64,000 nt of DNA from Moraxella sp. VT-16-12. GTDB lineage: Bacteria; Pseudomonadota; Gammaproteobacteria; Pseudomonadales; Moraxellaceae. A model generated the notes under the pieces. The model worked only from the letters and a program-made list of their open reading frames with translations. It was not told the origin of the DNA and did no database searches. Position numbers and translations under genes: made by a program. The DNA lies in contig NZ_NKHK02000003.1 in the NCBI RefSeq assembly GCF_002224245.2, positions 153,394 to 217,393 of the forward strand. The letters run 5' to 3'. The first letter of the stretch is position 1. Every line of letters begins with the position of its first letter. Positions 17,286 to 26,532 of the stretch are shown in pieces.

Positions 17286-18575
17286 CTCGTTGAGACGTTC
17301 AGACTCTTGGGGGGTGAGCTGTCTTTGGGTGGGGGCTTGGACGGTTTGCTGAGTGGGGCGTTCACCCACAGTAATGGACAGGGTTTGTTCTACACCGTCT
17401 CTTAAAATCATGGTGTTTAAGGTGCTGTTGGGGGATTTTTTGGATACAATGCCAACTAAAGTATTTGGGTCGGTGGTCTGAACACCATCAATAGAGATGA
17501 TGACATCACCTGCTTTAATGCCAGCATTATCAGCAGGACCATTTGGCATGACGTTGGCAATGGTAACGCCGTTATGTTTGGTTAAATCGGTTGGGTTAAT
17601 CGGTGTGGGAGCAAGACCGACACCTAGCCAACCACGACTGACTTTACCATGTGTAATTAAGCTGTTCATGACCTGCTCAACAATGCTGGTGGGAATGGCA
17701 AAACCAATGCCCATAGAGCCACCAGAACGTGAATAAATGACTGTGTTAATGCCTACCAAAGCTCCGTTGGCATCTACCAAGGCACCGCCAGAGTTGCCGG
17801 GGTTGATGGCGGCATCAGTTTGGATAAAATCTTCAAACGTGCTAATGCCAAGCCCAGCACGTCCTGTGGCAGAGATGATGCCTTGGGTAACGGTTTGACC
17901 CACGCCAAAGGGGTTGCCAATGGCAAGTGCCACATCGCCCACATTAATGGCATCTTTACGAAAGGCAAGGGGCGTCAGATTATCCAAAGCGATTTTTATC
18001 ACTGCCAAATCACTGTCGGTATCACTGCCAACCACAGTTGCCTTGCTTTTTCTGCCATCTGCCAATGCCACGACAATCTCGTGAGCTCGCTCTATGACGT
18101 GGGCGTTGGTTACGATATAGCCATCTTCGGAAACAATCACCCCAGAGCCAAGACTGCTTGTTCCTTCACTGTGTTCTTGACCTTGCCCATAGTATTCAAA
18201 AAACTGCTGTAACACAGGGTCATGGGCGTAAATACTTGATGCTTTTTGGGTGGTGTAAATGTTTACCACCGACACAGATGCACGGCTCACCGCATCGTGA
18301 TAGGAGTTGATGGGAGCAGGCGTGTCAGGGTTGATTTTTGGTTGGGTGTCTATGATGGGTTGCCATGTGTCAGTTTTGTCTATTTGTTGTGCAGGTTCTT
18401 GGGTGTTTTCGTTGGGTGGTGTGCGGACATGTAATTCTTGGGGTAGATAACTTTGTAATTCATCACCATTTTTTTTAGGGTCTTGGGCAACCCACGCCAA
18501 CAGTCCTGCTAGGGCAAACACCATAATCCACGGCAGGATTTTTAACATACTGATACCATGTTCTGATTGTTTCAT
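17259..18575 (-). CDS. DegS/HtrA-like membrane-anchored serine endoprotease
   Basis: 438 residues. One N-terminal membrane helix (about 10-30) anchors the protein facing the periplasm. A Pro/Thr-rich linker follows, then a trypsin-like domain with catalytic His159 (VTNAHVI), Asp189 (DTDSDLAV) and Ser262 (INPGNSGGAL). A single PDZ domain covers about residues 310-400 (GWLGVGLAP...GVTIANVMPNGPADNAGIKAGDVIISIDG). One TM anchor plus one PDZ is the DegS/AlgW layout, which senses misfolded porins and starts the sigma-E cascade; DegP/DegQ carry two PDZ domains and a cleaved signal. A C-terminal Gln/Thr tail of about 40 residues is unusual. No rse genes are nearby, so the sigma-E role is inferred. 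Confidence 0.88.
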   Translation of the reverse strand: MKQSEHGISMLKILPWIMVFALAGLLAWVAQDPKKNGDELQSYLPQELHVRTPPNENTQEPAQQIDKTDTWQPIIDTQPKINPDTPAPINSYHDAVSRASVSVVNIYTTQKASSIYAHDPVLQQFFEYYGQGQEHSEGTSSLGSGVIVSEDGYIVTNAHVIERAHEIVVALADGRKSKATVVGSDTDSDLAVIKIALDNLTPLAFRKDAINVGDVALAIGNPFGVGQTVTQGIISATGRAGLGISTFEDFIQTDAAINPGNSGGALVDANGALVGINTVIYSRSGGSMGIGFAIPTSIVEQVMNSLITHGKVSRGWLGVGLAPTPINPTDLTKHNGVTIANVMPNGPADNAGIKAGDVIISIDGVQTTDPNTLVGIVSKKSPNSTLNTMILRDGVEQTLSITVGERPTQQTVQAPTQRQLTPQESERLNELLRHLQGR

Positions 18576-18601
18576 TGAGATTTCCTAAAAGTTAATGGCG
18601 T

Positions 18602-18610
18602 ATTATAGCA
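18602..18610 (-). promoter_or_regulatory. Extended -10 promoter of the DegS-like protease gene
   Basis: TGCTATAAT on the minus strand, 27 bp before the ATG. The -35 region is poor. Confidence 0.5.
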
Positions 18611-18774
18611 GGCTTTGGTGGTAACAAATTTACTAAATCAGTGAGTTTTTTTAGCAAAATTTTAACTAAATTTACCCAATTATTACAGTAGAAATTTGTG
18701 AATGTTTTATTTGCCATGAACTAATAAAGTGGTCATCATGCTCATGATAACACGCCTTATTTTTACAAGTTGAT

Positions 18775-19920
18775 TTAAATTAAAATCAGCCAATGTTCAT
18801 TTAGCCAAGTGGCAGCACTCATCAACAAGTCATCAGTCAAATCATCAAACAAAATTGCATCATTATTGGTAAAGCGTGTGATGAGTAAACGCTCATCATC
18901 AGTAAAGTACACGTTTTCACCATTGATGTACCAGTTGTCATCTTGCAAAACAAAACGACTGGCAGGATTTATCATCAAGCATTCACCATTTTGTAGGCGT
19001 TCGCTTAGCTCATCAGAACTAAGCTCATCTTCAAAAGCAATCATCTCATATTGGCGTTTGCTGACCAGCTCGCTGATGGCTTGGGTGATGATGGTGTTGC
19101 CTTTATCAGAGTTGAGTAAGTCAATCAGCTTATTTTTGATTGCCAAAATGCTCTCATGGCTAAGCTCATAGGCATTGGTTTGTAGGGCTTGGGGCAGAGT
19201 CAATGGCGAAAATAGCGACTGCTCACCTGTGGCAACGTCCGCCACTTCATCTAAAATCTGCACCATATTGGGACGACGAAAACCAAAAGAAAAGGTCAAA
19301 CAGTCATTTTGAGCAATACCATGATGACTAAGGCGTGGTGGCACATAAAGCACGTCGCCTGCTTCTAGCACTTCATCAAAAATCAGCTCGCCCATATCAT
19401 CAAGCAAGCGAATGGGCTGACCTTCCACAAATGGCGTGTTTTCATCGCACATTTTGCCCAGTTGCCAGCGTCTTTGCCCATAACCTTGTGCCAAAAACAC
19501 GTCATATTCATCATAATGAGCCCCCACCGAGCCACCCACAGGAGCAACCGACACCATGATGTCATCTTGTTGCCATTTAGGGATAAAATCAAAGGCTTGC
19601 CATAATTCCCCCAGCTCTGGCGACCATGCTTCTAGGTTTTGTACCAAAATCGTCCAAAGTTTTGGCGTGTTTTGCAGGTCATGTTCACTAAGCGGTGAGT
19701 TTTTAAGTGTCCACTCATTAGGATTACCATCTTTTTGGGTGATGAGCCGAGCTGATACCCCTTCTTGTACTGCCAAATCTAGCACGTCTGTTGGCTCAAA
19801 CATACCCACCAATGCAGGCAAACCTTGTTTAATTAAAAGTGGTTTTTTTTGCCAATATTCTGCCAAAAAAATCTGCGGCGTGATGTCATTGGGCAAACAA
19901 AAAGGGAGTTTATCGTTCAT
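18775..19920 (-). CDS. roxA: Ribosomal protein uL16 arginine hydroxylase (cupin/JmjC)
   Basis: 381 residues, similar to E. coli YcfD/RoxA (373), a 2-oxoglutarate- and iron-dependent oxygenase that hydroxylates an arginine of ribosomal protein L16. The Fe(II) triad is visible: HYD at residues 135-137 (VGAHYDEYDVFL) and a late His in VPPRLSHHGIA (about 199-200). The N terminus LPNDITPQIFLAEYWQKKPLLIK and the segment GQRRWQLG are typical. The C-terminal third is the helical dimerisation and winged-helix part. Divergently arranged with prmB, which methylates ribosomal protein L3, so two ribosomal-protein modifiers share a promoter region. Confidence 0.92.
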   Translation of the reverse strand: MNDKLPFCLPNDITPQIFLAEYWQKKPLLIKQGLPALVGMFEPTDVLDLAVQEGVSARLITQKDGNPNEWTLKNSPLSEHDLQNTPKLWTILVQNLEAWSPELGELWQAFDFIPKWQQDDIMVSVAPVGGSVGAHYDEYDVFLAQGYGQRRWQLGKMCDENTPFVEGQPIRLLDDMGELIFDEVLEAGDVLYVPPRLSHHGIAQNDCLTFSFGFRRPNMVQILDEVADVATGEQSLFSPLTLPQALQTNAYELSHESILAIKNKLIDLLNSDKGNTIITQAISELVSKRQYEMIAFEDELSSDELSERLQNGECLMINPASRFVLQDDNWYINGENVYFTDDERLLITRFTNNDAILFDDLTDDLLMSAATWLNEHWLILI

Positions 19921-19951
19921 AATATGCTCTTATTTGGGTTCAAACTGCACT

Positions 19952-19960
19952 ATTATAGCA
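19952..19960 (-). promoter_or_regulatory. Extended -10 promoter of roxA
   Basis: TGCTATAAT on the minus strand, 31 bp before the ATG; the third copy of this nonamer in 3 kb. Confidence 0.5.
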
Positions 19961-20081
19961 ATATTCTGTCTTAAAAACATTTTTGCTGATGAAATTAACT
20001 GATGGGGTTTAAAAATTGGTTTAAAAATTGGATATTTTTCTTTATAATGGGAGTTTTATTTTGTGTCATTTAGAGAATATC

Positions 20082-21173
20082 ATGTCAGATACGCACCAGT
20101 TTAGCGATGAGTTTCAAGACGAGTGTTTAGAAGATGGTAAATTAAGTCAATCGCAGATGAATGAGCTGTACGCTGAGCTTGACGAAGCAGGACAAAATTT
20201 ACGCACCATTCGTGATTTTATCCGTTTTTGTGTCAGCAAACTGCGTCAATATGATGTGGTGGTTGCCCAAGGTACCACGGACGAGTTTGCCGAAGCGGCA
20301 GCGATTGTGCTACATACCTTATCCTTAGATTGGTCAGCAGATGAGCAAATTTTGGATTGTCGTTTGACTGATGGTGAAAAACAGGCAGTTTTGACCTTGT
20401 TATCAGAACGTATCATTCAGCGTAAGCCTTTGAGTTATTTGATAAATTTGGCATATTTTTGCAACATGCCTTTTTACGTGGATGAGCGAGTACTCATTCC
20501 ACGTTCACCGATAGCTGAGCTGATTAACCAAAAATTTTATCCTTATTTTGATGTGGACGACAGCAAAAAGAGCGAATTTTTTGTTCATGGTTTGCCAGAG
20601 ATGCAACTGTCGCCCCCTGAGCGGATTTTGGATTTGTGTACTGGCTCAGGCTGTATCGCCATTGCGTTGGCGGCACAGTTTTTAGATGCCAATGTTGATG
20701 CCATTGATATTGATAAAGATGCCCTAGAAGTGGCATGGACCAATGTGGAACATCATGAGCTTGCCCATCAGGTCAATTTATTACAAAGTGATTTGTTTGA
20801 AAAATTACCTGCTGAAAATCAGTACGAGCTGATTGTTACCAATCCGCCTTATGTGGATGCAGCGATTATGGCGGAGTTGCCCCCTGAGTTTTTGCATGAG
20901 CCAGAGCATGCCTTGGCCGCAGGACAAGATGGGCTGGATTTGGTACATCAGATTTTGTATCACGCTCCTGATTATCTGACCCGTGATGGACTTTTGGTAT
21001 GTGAAGTGGGCGAGAGCGAATGGGCGCTTCGTCAAGCCTATCCACAGATACAGTTTGACTGGCTGAATTTTGAAAAGGGCGGCAGTGGTGTGTTTGCCAT
21101 GACTTGTGATGAGCTTTTGGAGTATCGAGATGAGTTTAAAAAACAAGTGGTGCGGGTAAAAGGTGAGTTATGA
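20082..21173 (+). CDS. prmB: Ribosomal protein uL3 glutamine N5-methyltransferase
   Basis: PrmB methylates a glutamine of ribosomal protein L3 using SAM. From ATG 20082 (AGAGA 5 bp upstream) it has 363 residues; a longer frame begins at 20028 but lacks support. SAM motif I is LDLCTGSGCIAIALA and the catalytic NPPY motif is VTNPPYVDAAIM. The segment RKPLSYLINLAYFCNMPFYVDERVLIPRSPIAELI is the conserved PrmB/PrmC region, and PRSPIAELI favours PrmB over PrmC. It is longer than E. coli PrmB (310), the extra part lying at the N terminus. It heads a run of tightly spaced genes, overlapping the next one by ATGA and ending with aroC about 10 bp further on; prmB next to aroC also occurs in E. coli. Confidence 0.93.
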   Translation: MSDTHQFSDEFQDECLEDGKLSQSQMNELYAELDEAGQNLRTIRDFIRFCVSKLRQYDVVVAQGTTDEFAEAAAIVLHTLSLDWSADEQILDCRLTDGEKQAVLTLLSERIIQRKPLSYLINLAYFCNMPFYVDERVLIPRSPIAELINQKFYPYFDVDDSKKSEFFVHGLPEMQLSPPERILDLCTGSGCIAIALAAQFLDANVDAIDIDKDALEVAWTNVEHHELAHQVNLLQSDLFEKLPAENQYELIVTNPPYVDAAIMAELPPEFLHEPEHALAAGQDGLDLVHQILYHAPDYLTRDGLLVCEVGESEWALRQAYPQIQFDWLNFEKGGSGVFAMTCDELLEYRDEFKKQVVRVKGEL

Positions 21174-21580
21174 TAGAAATGGCTTCTATCAAAATTGGCA
21201 CCATTTTTACCAATGCTGAGTTGATGGAAAAGTTTGGTGTCTCTAATTCTGGCGGTATGCGGCGTAGCCTTAAAAACAATCTGCTGATTTTAATTCATAA
21301 AAAAGACAGTGTTTATCAAGACCGTTGGCAAGATGATAAGCTACTTTATACGGGTATGGGCTTGAAGGGCGACCAAGACATTGATTTTGGCCAAAACAAA
21401 ACTTTGGCACAATCAAGGACCAATGGTGTTACCGTACTCTTATTTAACAATCCTAAATCAAACGTTTATGAATATGAAGGTGAAGTGGTGCTTGCAGGCA
21501 CGCCTTTTTATGAAAAACAGCACGATGAAGGCAGTCAAGTACGTCAAGTGGTGATGTTTCCATTGGCATTTAAATCATAA
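21170..21580 (+). CDS. Stand-alone SRA-like (modified-DNA reader type) domain protein
   Basis: 136 residues (133 if translation starts at the second ATG, 21179). The features IGTIFTNAELMEKFGVSNSGGMRRS, VYQDRWQDDKLLYTGMGLKGDQD, QNKTLAQSRTNGVTVLLF and VVMFPLAF match from memory the SRA-like domain found in front of HNH nuclease domains in McrA-type restriction enzymes. Here no nuclease domain follows: the protein ends right after the domain. It is translationally coupled to prmB (ATGA) and 9 bp before aroC, so it is expressed with housekeeping genes. It may bind modified bases or have another role; no function is proven. The assignment needs a profile search. Confidence 0.65.
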   Translation: MIEMASIKIGTIFTNAELMEKFGVSNSGGMRRSLKNNLLILIHKKDSVYQDRWQDDKLLYTGMGLKGDQDIDFGQNKTLAQSRTNGVTVLLFNNPKSNVYEYEGEVVLAGTPFYEKQHDEGSQVRQVVMFPLAFKS

Positions 21581-21589
21581 AGGACAATC

Positions 21590-22678
21590 ATGGCAGGCAA
21601 TACAATAGGACAACTGTTTAAAGTAACCACCTGTGGCGAATCGCATGGTGTGGGGTTGATGGCGATTGTGGATGGTGTGCCACCCAATCTGCCACTTTGT
21701 GAAGCGGATTTGCAAATTGAACTTGACAGACGCAAACCCGGCACGTCTAAATTTGCTACCCAACGCCGTGAAGATGATGTGGTGGAGATTATCTCTGGGG
21801 TGTTTGAAGGGCGAACCACAGGCACACCCATCGGGCTACTCATTCGCAATACCGACCAAAAATCCAAAGATTACGGCAACATCGCCAGCACCTTTCGCCC
21901 CAATCACGCCGATTATACTTATACCATGAAATATGGCTTTCGCGATTATCGGGGCGGTGGGCGTTCTTCTGCTCGTGAAACTGCCATGCGTGTGGCGGCA
22001 GGGGCGATTGCCAAAAAGTATTTAAAAGAGCGGCTCGGTATCGTCATTCGTGGTCATGTAACGCAAATCGGCAATGAAAAGGCGGAAAAATTAGATTGGG
22101 AGCTGGTCAATCAAAATCCGTTTTTTTGTGGTGATGAAAACGCCATACTCCGTTTTGAAAAACTCATCACCTCTTTACGAGAGCAAGGCACCAGTTGTGG
22201 GGCGAAGCTCGAGATTTTTGCTGAAAATGTGCCAGTGGGTTTGGGCGAGCCAGTATTTGATAGGCTAGATGCTGATATTGCTCATGCAATGATGAGTATC
22301 AATGCCGTCAAGGCGGTGGAGATTGGGGATGGTTTTGCCGTGGCGGAGCAGTTTGGTCATGAAGCACAGGACGAGCTGACCCCTGATGGTTTTTTGGCAA
22401 ATCATGCAGGCGGGATTTTGGGTGGGATTAGTAGCGGTCAAACCATTCGTGTGGCAATCGCCCTAAAACCAACCGCCAGTATCACCACCAAAGGCAAGAC
22501 CATTAACCTACAAGGTGAGCCTGTGGAGGTCATCACCAAAGGTCGCCATGACCCTTGTGTGGGTGTGCGAGCCACGCCGATTGCTGAGGCCATGCTAGCA
22601 ATTGTCCTACTTGACCATTATTTGCGTCATCGTGCCCAAAACGCTGATGTGGTGCAGCCTTTGATGCCAATTAAATAG
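21590..22678 (+). CDS. aroC: Chorismate synthase
   Basis: Last step of the shikimate pathway: converts EPSP to chorismate using reduced FMN, in the cytoplasm. 362 residues, family length. Signatures visible: [18 protein letters not shown] at the start, the [16 protein letters not shown] segment, [26 protein letters not shown], and [22 protein letters not shown] terminus ...[25 protein letters not shown] is typical. The RBS AAGGA lies 6-7 bp before the ATG. It is part of the prmB operon, and only 8 bp separate it from the following lipoprotein gene. Confidence 0.97.
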   Translation: MAGNTIGQLFKVTTCGESHGVGLMAIVDGVPPNLPLCEADLQIELDRRKPGTSKFATQRREDDVVEIISGVFEGRTTGTPIGLLIRNTDQKSKDYGNIASTFRPNHADYTYTMKYGFRDYRGGGRSSARETAMRVAAGAIAKKYLKERLGIVIRGHVTQIGNEKAEKLDWELVNQNPFFCGDENAILRFEKLITSLREQGTSCGAKLEIFAENVPVGLGEPVFDRLDADIAHAMMSINAVKAVEIGDGFAVAEQFGHEAQDELTPDGFLANHAGGILGGISSGQTIRVAIALKPTASITTKGKTINLQGEPVEVITKGRHDPCVGVRATPIAEAMLAIVLLDHYLRHRAQNADVVQPLMPIK

Positions 22679-22686
22679 GTGAGCTG

Positions 22687-23094
22687 ATGAAAATTAAGTC
22701 ATTCTTTGTTGTGTCTTTACTGATTTTAACTGCTTGCAACGACCCAAACATTCAGCAAACCGCCAAAAATCTTGGTGTAGAAAACATCACTGACATTGGT
22801 GTCAATATGTTTGCTAATGCAGTACAAACCGAGTGTGAAAATCAATTACAAAACAATGAAGCCTTTGCCAATTTGGTACTGACAGAAGGGCAAAAAGTAA
22901 ATTTGTGTGGCTGTACGGCTGATGAATTAAAGGCAAATTTAAGCCAAGATAAATTATCAAGCTTTCTTAAAGAAGGCAGCATAGACACCAAAGCCATTAG
23001 TGGTGTGGTAACAGGTGCGATGGCAACGTGCACCACAAGACAACCAAACATTGCCACAATGTCAAGCGAAAACCAAGACAAGAGCAAACCATGA
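22687..23094 (+). CDS. Small cysteine-patterned lipoprotein A
   Basis: 135 residues. The signal peptide ends with a lipobox (LILTAC, Cys at residue 17), so the mature protein is a lipoprotein. The mature part has Cys at the end of NAVQTEC, a CGC-x-ADE motif (LCGCTADEL) and a further Cys near GAMATC. The same pattern occurs in the gene at 23585-23941, so the two are paralogues. I do not recognise the family. It follows aroC by 8 bp and overlaps ybaK by ATGA, so it is co-transcribed and translationally coupled. The C-terminal 20 residues are polar and lack a counterpart in the paralogue. Confidence 0.8.
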   Translation: MKIKSFFVVSLLILTACNDPNIQQTAKNLGVENITDIGVNMFANAVQTECENQLQNNEAFANLVLTEGQKVNLCGCTADELKANLSQDKLSSFLKEGSIDTKAISGVVTGAMATCTTRQPNIATMSSENQDKSKP

Positions 23095-23558
23095 CCCCTG
23101 CCATTCGCCTGCTAAAACAGCAAAACATTGCCCATAGTGTTCATGAGTATGAACATGACCCCAATAACACCAATTTTGGGTTGGAAGCGTGTGAGAAGCT
23201 AGGCTTATCTGCTGATGAAGTGTTTAAAACTTTACTGACTACTGATGGTAAACAGTGCTTTGTAGCGATTTTGCCAGTACAAAACACACTTAATCTAAAA
23301 AAGATGGCAACTGCCGTGAATGTGAAAAAATTGGTGATGGCAAATCCTGCCGATGCTGAGCGTATCACAGGCTATATTGTGGGTGGCATTAGCCCCATTG
23401 CTCAAAAAAAGCGTTTAAAGACGGTCATTGATGAACGTGCCAAACAACTTGATACCATGTATGTCAGTGGCGGTCGGCGTGGGCTAGATATCGCAATCGC
23501 TCCTGATGATTTGGCTAAGGTCTTGTCAGCGGAGTTTGTCGGTATTGTAGATGAGTAG
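23091..23558 (+). CDS. ybaK: Cys-tRNA(Pro)/Cys-tRNA(Cys) deacylase, YbaK family
   Basis: YbaK hydrolyses mischarged Cys-tRNA(Pro), preventing mistranslation. From ATG 23091 it has 155 residues (E. coli 159); the start overlaps the stop of the preceding gene (ATGA), and a longer frame from 23028 lies inside that gene. Motifs: MTPAIRLLKQQNIAHSVHEYEHD, LGLSADEVFKTLLT, FVAILPVQNTLNLKKMATAVNVKKL, GYIVGGISPIAQKKRLKTVIDE and SGGRRGLDIAIAPDDL, all matching the family. It sits between two paralogous lipoprotein genes. Confidence 0.94.
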   Translation: MTPAIRLLKQQNIAHSVHEYEHDPNNTNFGLEACEKLGLSADEVFKTLLTTDGKQCFVAILPVQNTLNLKKMATAVNVKKLVMANPADAERITGYIVGGISPIAQKKRLKTVIDERAKQLDTMYVSGGRRGLDIAIAPDDLAKVLSAEFVGIVDE

Positions 23559-23584
23559 TATTTAATCAAAATCTGGGATATTTT

Positions 23585-23941
23585 ATGCAAAAATTAGCAA
23601 CAATGGCATTGATGACGTCTTTGTTTTTAACGGGTTGTGCCAGTACAGATGGTAATTTTTTGGGCGATGTCAGCACACAGTTATTTACCGAAGCGGTGGA
23701 TAAAAAATGTCGCAGTGAACTTAATGACAACAAAACTTATCAAATGGTGGCGTTGTTGATGAGTGATGTTCAAAAAAATAAACTGGAAGATAAAGTGTGT
23801 GGCTGTGTGGCAGATGAAGCGATAAAAAGTGTCAGCATGAATGAAATTGGTCAGGCGGTCATTGACAGTTCAGCACGTCCACGGATTGTTACTAAGGCGG
23901 TTACGCAAACACTAAGTGCTTGTGTGCAAAAGCTTATTTAA
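23585..23941 (+). CDS. Small cysteine-patterned lipoprotein B
   Basis: 118 residues with a lipoprotein signal peptide (LFLTGC, Cys at residue 18). It shares with the lipoprotein at 22687-23094 an F-x2-AV-x3-C segment, a CGC-x-ADE motif (VCGCVADEA) and a final Cys (LSAC) at comparable spacing; identity outside these is low. The two probably arose by an old duplication. Four conserved mature cysteines could form two disulphides or bind metal; that is inference. It is 26 bp after ybaK, same strand, and ends 5 bp from the converging ypjD-like gene. Confidence 0.8.
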   Translation: MQKLATMALMTSLFLTGCASTDGNFLGDVSTQLFTEAVDKKCRSELNDNKTYQMVALLMSDVQKNKLEDKVCGCVADEAIKSVSMNEIGQAVIDSSARPRIVTKAVTQTLSACVQKLI

Positions 23942-23946
23942 TTGGC

Positions 23947-24762
23947 TTAGGATAATATTAATTCCATTACAGTTTTTGAGCCTAAAAACCCCATCGCAAG
24001 CAGGATAAAACCATAAATGGTAAAGTTGGCGGCACGATTCCCCCGCCAGCCTTGTTTATAATGCCCAATGATAAACACGCCGAATACCAACCAAGATAAT
24101 GCACTAAAAAACAGCTTGTGAGCGATGTGTTGTTCTAGGACATTATAAGTTGCCATCAGTCCCAAACCAAGTGCCAGACTAAGTAGCACAAAACCCATCA
24201 AAATCATATCAAACAATAAACTTTCCATGCTTTGTAAGTTTGGTAATTTACTCACCCAAAAACGCTGACGAGTTTTGCGTTTAAGCTCTCGGATTTGCAG
24301 TTTCAATAAAACCGCTTGTACAAACGCCATCAGCAACACGCAATACGCCCCAAAAGACAGTAAAATATGGCTTTGTAAGCCCAAATTCATGTTGGTGAGT
24401 GGTTGGTAGGGGGCTTGTCCAAATTGTCCAAAACTCATGCCAATGATGGCGGTTGGCACAGCAAGTACGCCCAAGCTTAAAATCGGACGATACAAACTAA
24501 ACAGCACAAAAAATATCGCACAAAATATCCCTGTCAAACTTAGGGCGTTAAAAATATTAAAATTTAACCCATAAAGCGTGATGATTTGGGGTGTTAAGAC
24601 CATACCATGCAAGATGATGGCGAGTGTCAGCATGGTAAGTGTGGGGGCTTTTTTGATGGATTTTTCTTTGAGCAAAGCATGATACAGATGTAAACCTACC
24701 CCTGCATAAATCAGTATGCTACATAAATATAAGACAAACACAAAAGCCCCTTTGTTGGTCAA
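23947..24762 (-). CDS. ypjD: Inner-membrane CcsA/CcmC-like protein, YpjD type
   Basis: 271 residues with eight or so hydrophobic segments and the cytochrome c assembly (haem-handling) fold; conserved histidines appear around LQSHILLSFGAYCVLL and HIAHKLFFSALSWLVFG. A stand-alone gene of this kind next to and divergent from ffh is the usual ypjD arrangement in gammaproteobacteria. Its molecular role is not established here. No other cytochrome c maturation gene is in the window, although a cytochrome c' gene is. The intergenic region to ffh (about 120 bp) is very AT-rich and holds both promoters. Confidence 0.82.
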   Translation of the reverse strand: MTNKGAFVFVLYLCSILIYAGVGLHLYHALLKEKSIKKAPTLTMLTLAIILHGMVLTPQIITLYGLNFNIFNALSLTGIFCAIFFVLFSLYRPILSLGVLAVPTAIIGMSFGQFGQAPYQPLTNMNLGLQSHILLSFGAYCVLLMAFVQAVLLKLQIRELKRKTRQRFWVSKLPNLQSMESLLFDMILMGFVLLSLALGLGLMATYNVLEQHIAHKLFFSALSWLVFGVFIIGHYKQGWRGNRAANFTIYGFILLAMGFLGSKTVMELILS

Positions 24763-24884
24763 ATTGGTACAAAAAATGCAACCATAAGGTAAATAAAGCA
24801 GACAATAATATGCGATAATAATAGCATAATTTTTAAAATTAGCATAAAATAACCCAAATTTTTATCAATGATTTTGGAAGACTC

Positions 24885-26444
24885 ATGTTTGATACCTTAA
24901 CTGAACGCCTATCAGGTACGTTGCACAAACTGTCAGGTCAAGCAACATTGACCGAAGATAACATCAAAGATACTTTGCGTGAAGTGCGTATGGCACTTTT
25001 GGAAGCTGACGTGGCATTGGGTGTGGCTCGTGATTTTGTGGCTCGTGTCAAAGAGCAGGCACTTGGTCAAGAAGTGCTAAAAGAGCTTGCCCCTGGTCAG
25101 GCTTTTGTTAAAATTGTTTATGATGAACTCACGGAGATGATGGGTTCGGCAAACCAAGCCTTAGAAATGACAGGTAAGCCACCCGTGGTCTATTTGCTGG
25201 CAGGTTTGCAAGGGGCGGGTAAAACCACCACTGCTGGTAAGCTTGCCAAATTTTTACAAGAAAAACAAAAGAAAAAAGTCATGCTTGTCTCAGCAGACGT
25301 GTACCGACCTGCTGCCATCAATCAACTTGAATTTGTGGCAAATCAAGTCGGAGCGATGTTTGTGCCATCTAGCATCAGTGAAAACCCCATTGACATTGCC
25401 AAACGTGCCATTGAAGAAGCTAAAATCAAATTTGCCGACATTCTTATCATTGATACCGCAGGTCGCCTTGCCATTGATGAAGAGATGATGACAGAGATTA
25501 AGCAGCTCACAGAAGCGGTTGCTCCTACTGAGACTTTGTTTGTGGTGGACAGCATGACAGGTCAGGACGCTGCCAATACTGCCAAAGCGTTTAATGATGC
25601 TTTACCTTTGACGGGTGTGATTTTGACCAAAACTGATGGCGATGCTCGGGGTGGGGCGGCATTATCGGTGCGAGCCATTACAGGTAAACCGATTAAGTTT
25701 TTGGGGCGTGGTGAAAAGCTAGAAGCTCTTGAGATGTTCCACCCTGAACGTATTGCTCAGCGAATTTTGGGCATGGGTGATGTGCTAAGTTTGGTGGAAG
25801 AGGTTGAAAATAAAATTGACCGTGAACAAGCCGAACGCATGGCAAAAAAAATCCAAAAGGGCGGTGAGTTTGATTTAGATGATTTATTAAATCAATTTCA
25901 ACAAATGAAAAACATGGGGGGCATGGCAGGATTTTTGGATAAAATGCCGGGCATGAGTGGAGCCAATATCCAAGACGCCTTAGCACAAGCCAAACCAGAG
26001 GAGCGTGTCAAAGAGATGGAGGCACTGATTCACTCCATGACACCTTTTGAACGTCAAAACCCTGATAAAATCACACCTAGCCGTAAACGCCGTATCGCAG
26101 CTGGTTCAGGCAAGCAAATTCAAGATGTCAATGCTTTGTTAAAACAACACAAACAGATGGCAAAAATGATGAAAATGATAAGCCGTCCTGACGGTATTGC
26201 CAAGATGATGAAAGCAGTACAAGGTTTGACTAAGGGCATGTCAGGCGGTGGTGGACCGTTGTTTGGCGGCAACAATCAGCATGGCAAGCAGGATTTTGCA
26301 AAAATGGCAAATGACATACATGCCATGGGGCTGGACCCAAGTAGCATTAATCTGAACATGAGCGAAGATGAAATTCGCAAAAAGATGAATGAGCTGCAAA
26401 ACGCCAATCATGCGATGGGCGGTAAGTTTAAAAAGCGTTTTTAA
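24885..26444 (+). CDS. ffh: Signal recognition particle GTPase Ffh
   Basis: Ffh binds 4.5S RNA and signal sequences of nascent inner-membrane proteins and docks with FtsY. 519 residues, longer than E. coli Ffh (453). The N domain (LTERLSGTLHKLSGQATLTEDNI) is followed by the G domain with P-loop GLQGAGKTTTAGKLA, DTAGRLAID, and TKTDGDARGGAALS. The M domain is methionine-rich (about residues 310-450). The tail after about residue 460 is glycine- and asparagine-rich and extends beyond the usual end. No 4.5S RNA gene is seen in the window. A terminator follows 17 bp after the stop. Confidence 0.96.
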   Translation: MFDTLTERLSGTLHKLSGQATLTEDNIKDTLREVRMALLEADVALGVARDFVARVKEQALGQEVLKELAPGQAFVKIVYDELTEMMGSANQALEMTGKPPVVYLLAGLQGAGKTTTAGKLAKFLQEKQKKKVMLVSADVYRPAAINQLEFVANQVGAMFVPSSISENPIDIAKRAIEEAKIKFADILIIDTAGRLAIDEEMMTEIKQLTEAVAPTETLFVVDSMTGQDAANTAKAFNDALPLTGVILTKTDGDARGGAALSVRAITGKPIKFLGRGEKLEALEMFHPERIAQRILGMGDVLSLVEEVENKIDREQAERMAKKIQKGGEFDLDDLLNQFQQMKNMGGMAGFLDKMPGMSGANIQDALAQAKPEERVKEMEALIHSMTPFERQNPDKITPSRKRRIAAGSGKQIQDVNALLKQHKQMAKMMKMISRPDGIAKMMKAVQGLTKGMSGGGGPLFGGNNQHGKQDFAKMANDIHAMGLDPSSINLNMSEDEIRKKMNELQNANHAMGGKFKKRF

Positions 26445-26460
26445 TGACATTTTGGTAGAT

Positions 26461-26486
26461 GACACCGCTTTTGGGCGGTGTTTTTA
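26461..26486 (+). terminator. Intrinsic terminator of ffh
   Basis: ACACCGC-TTTTGG-GCGGTGT followed by a T run. Confidence 0.85.
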
Positions 26487-26532
26487 TTGGTGTTTTTGCT
26501 GATAAATTATGCTTTATCTGATTTTGGCTTTA

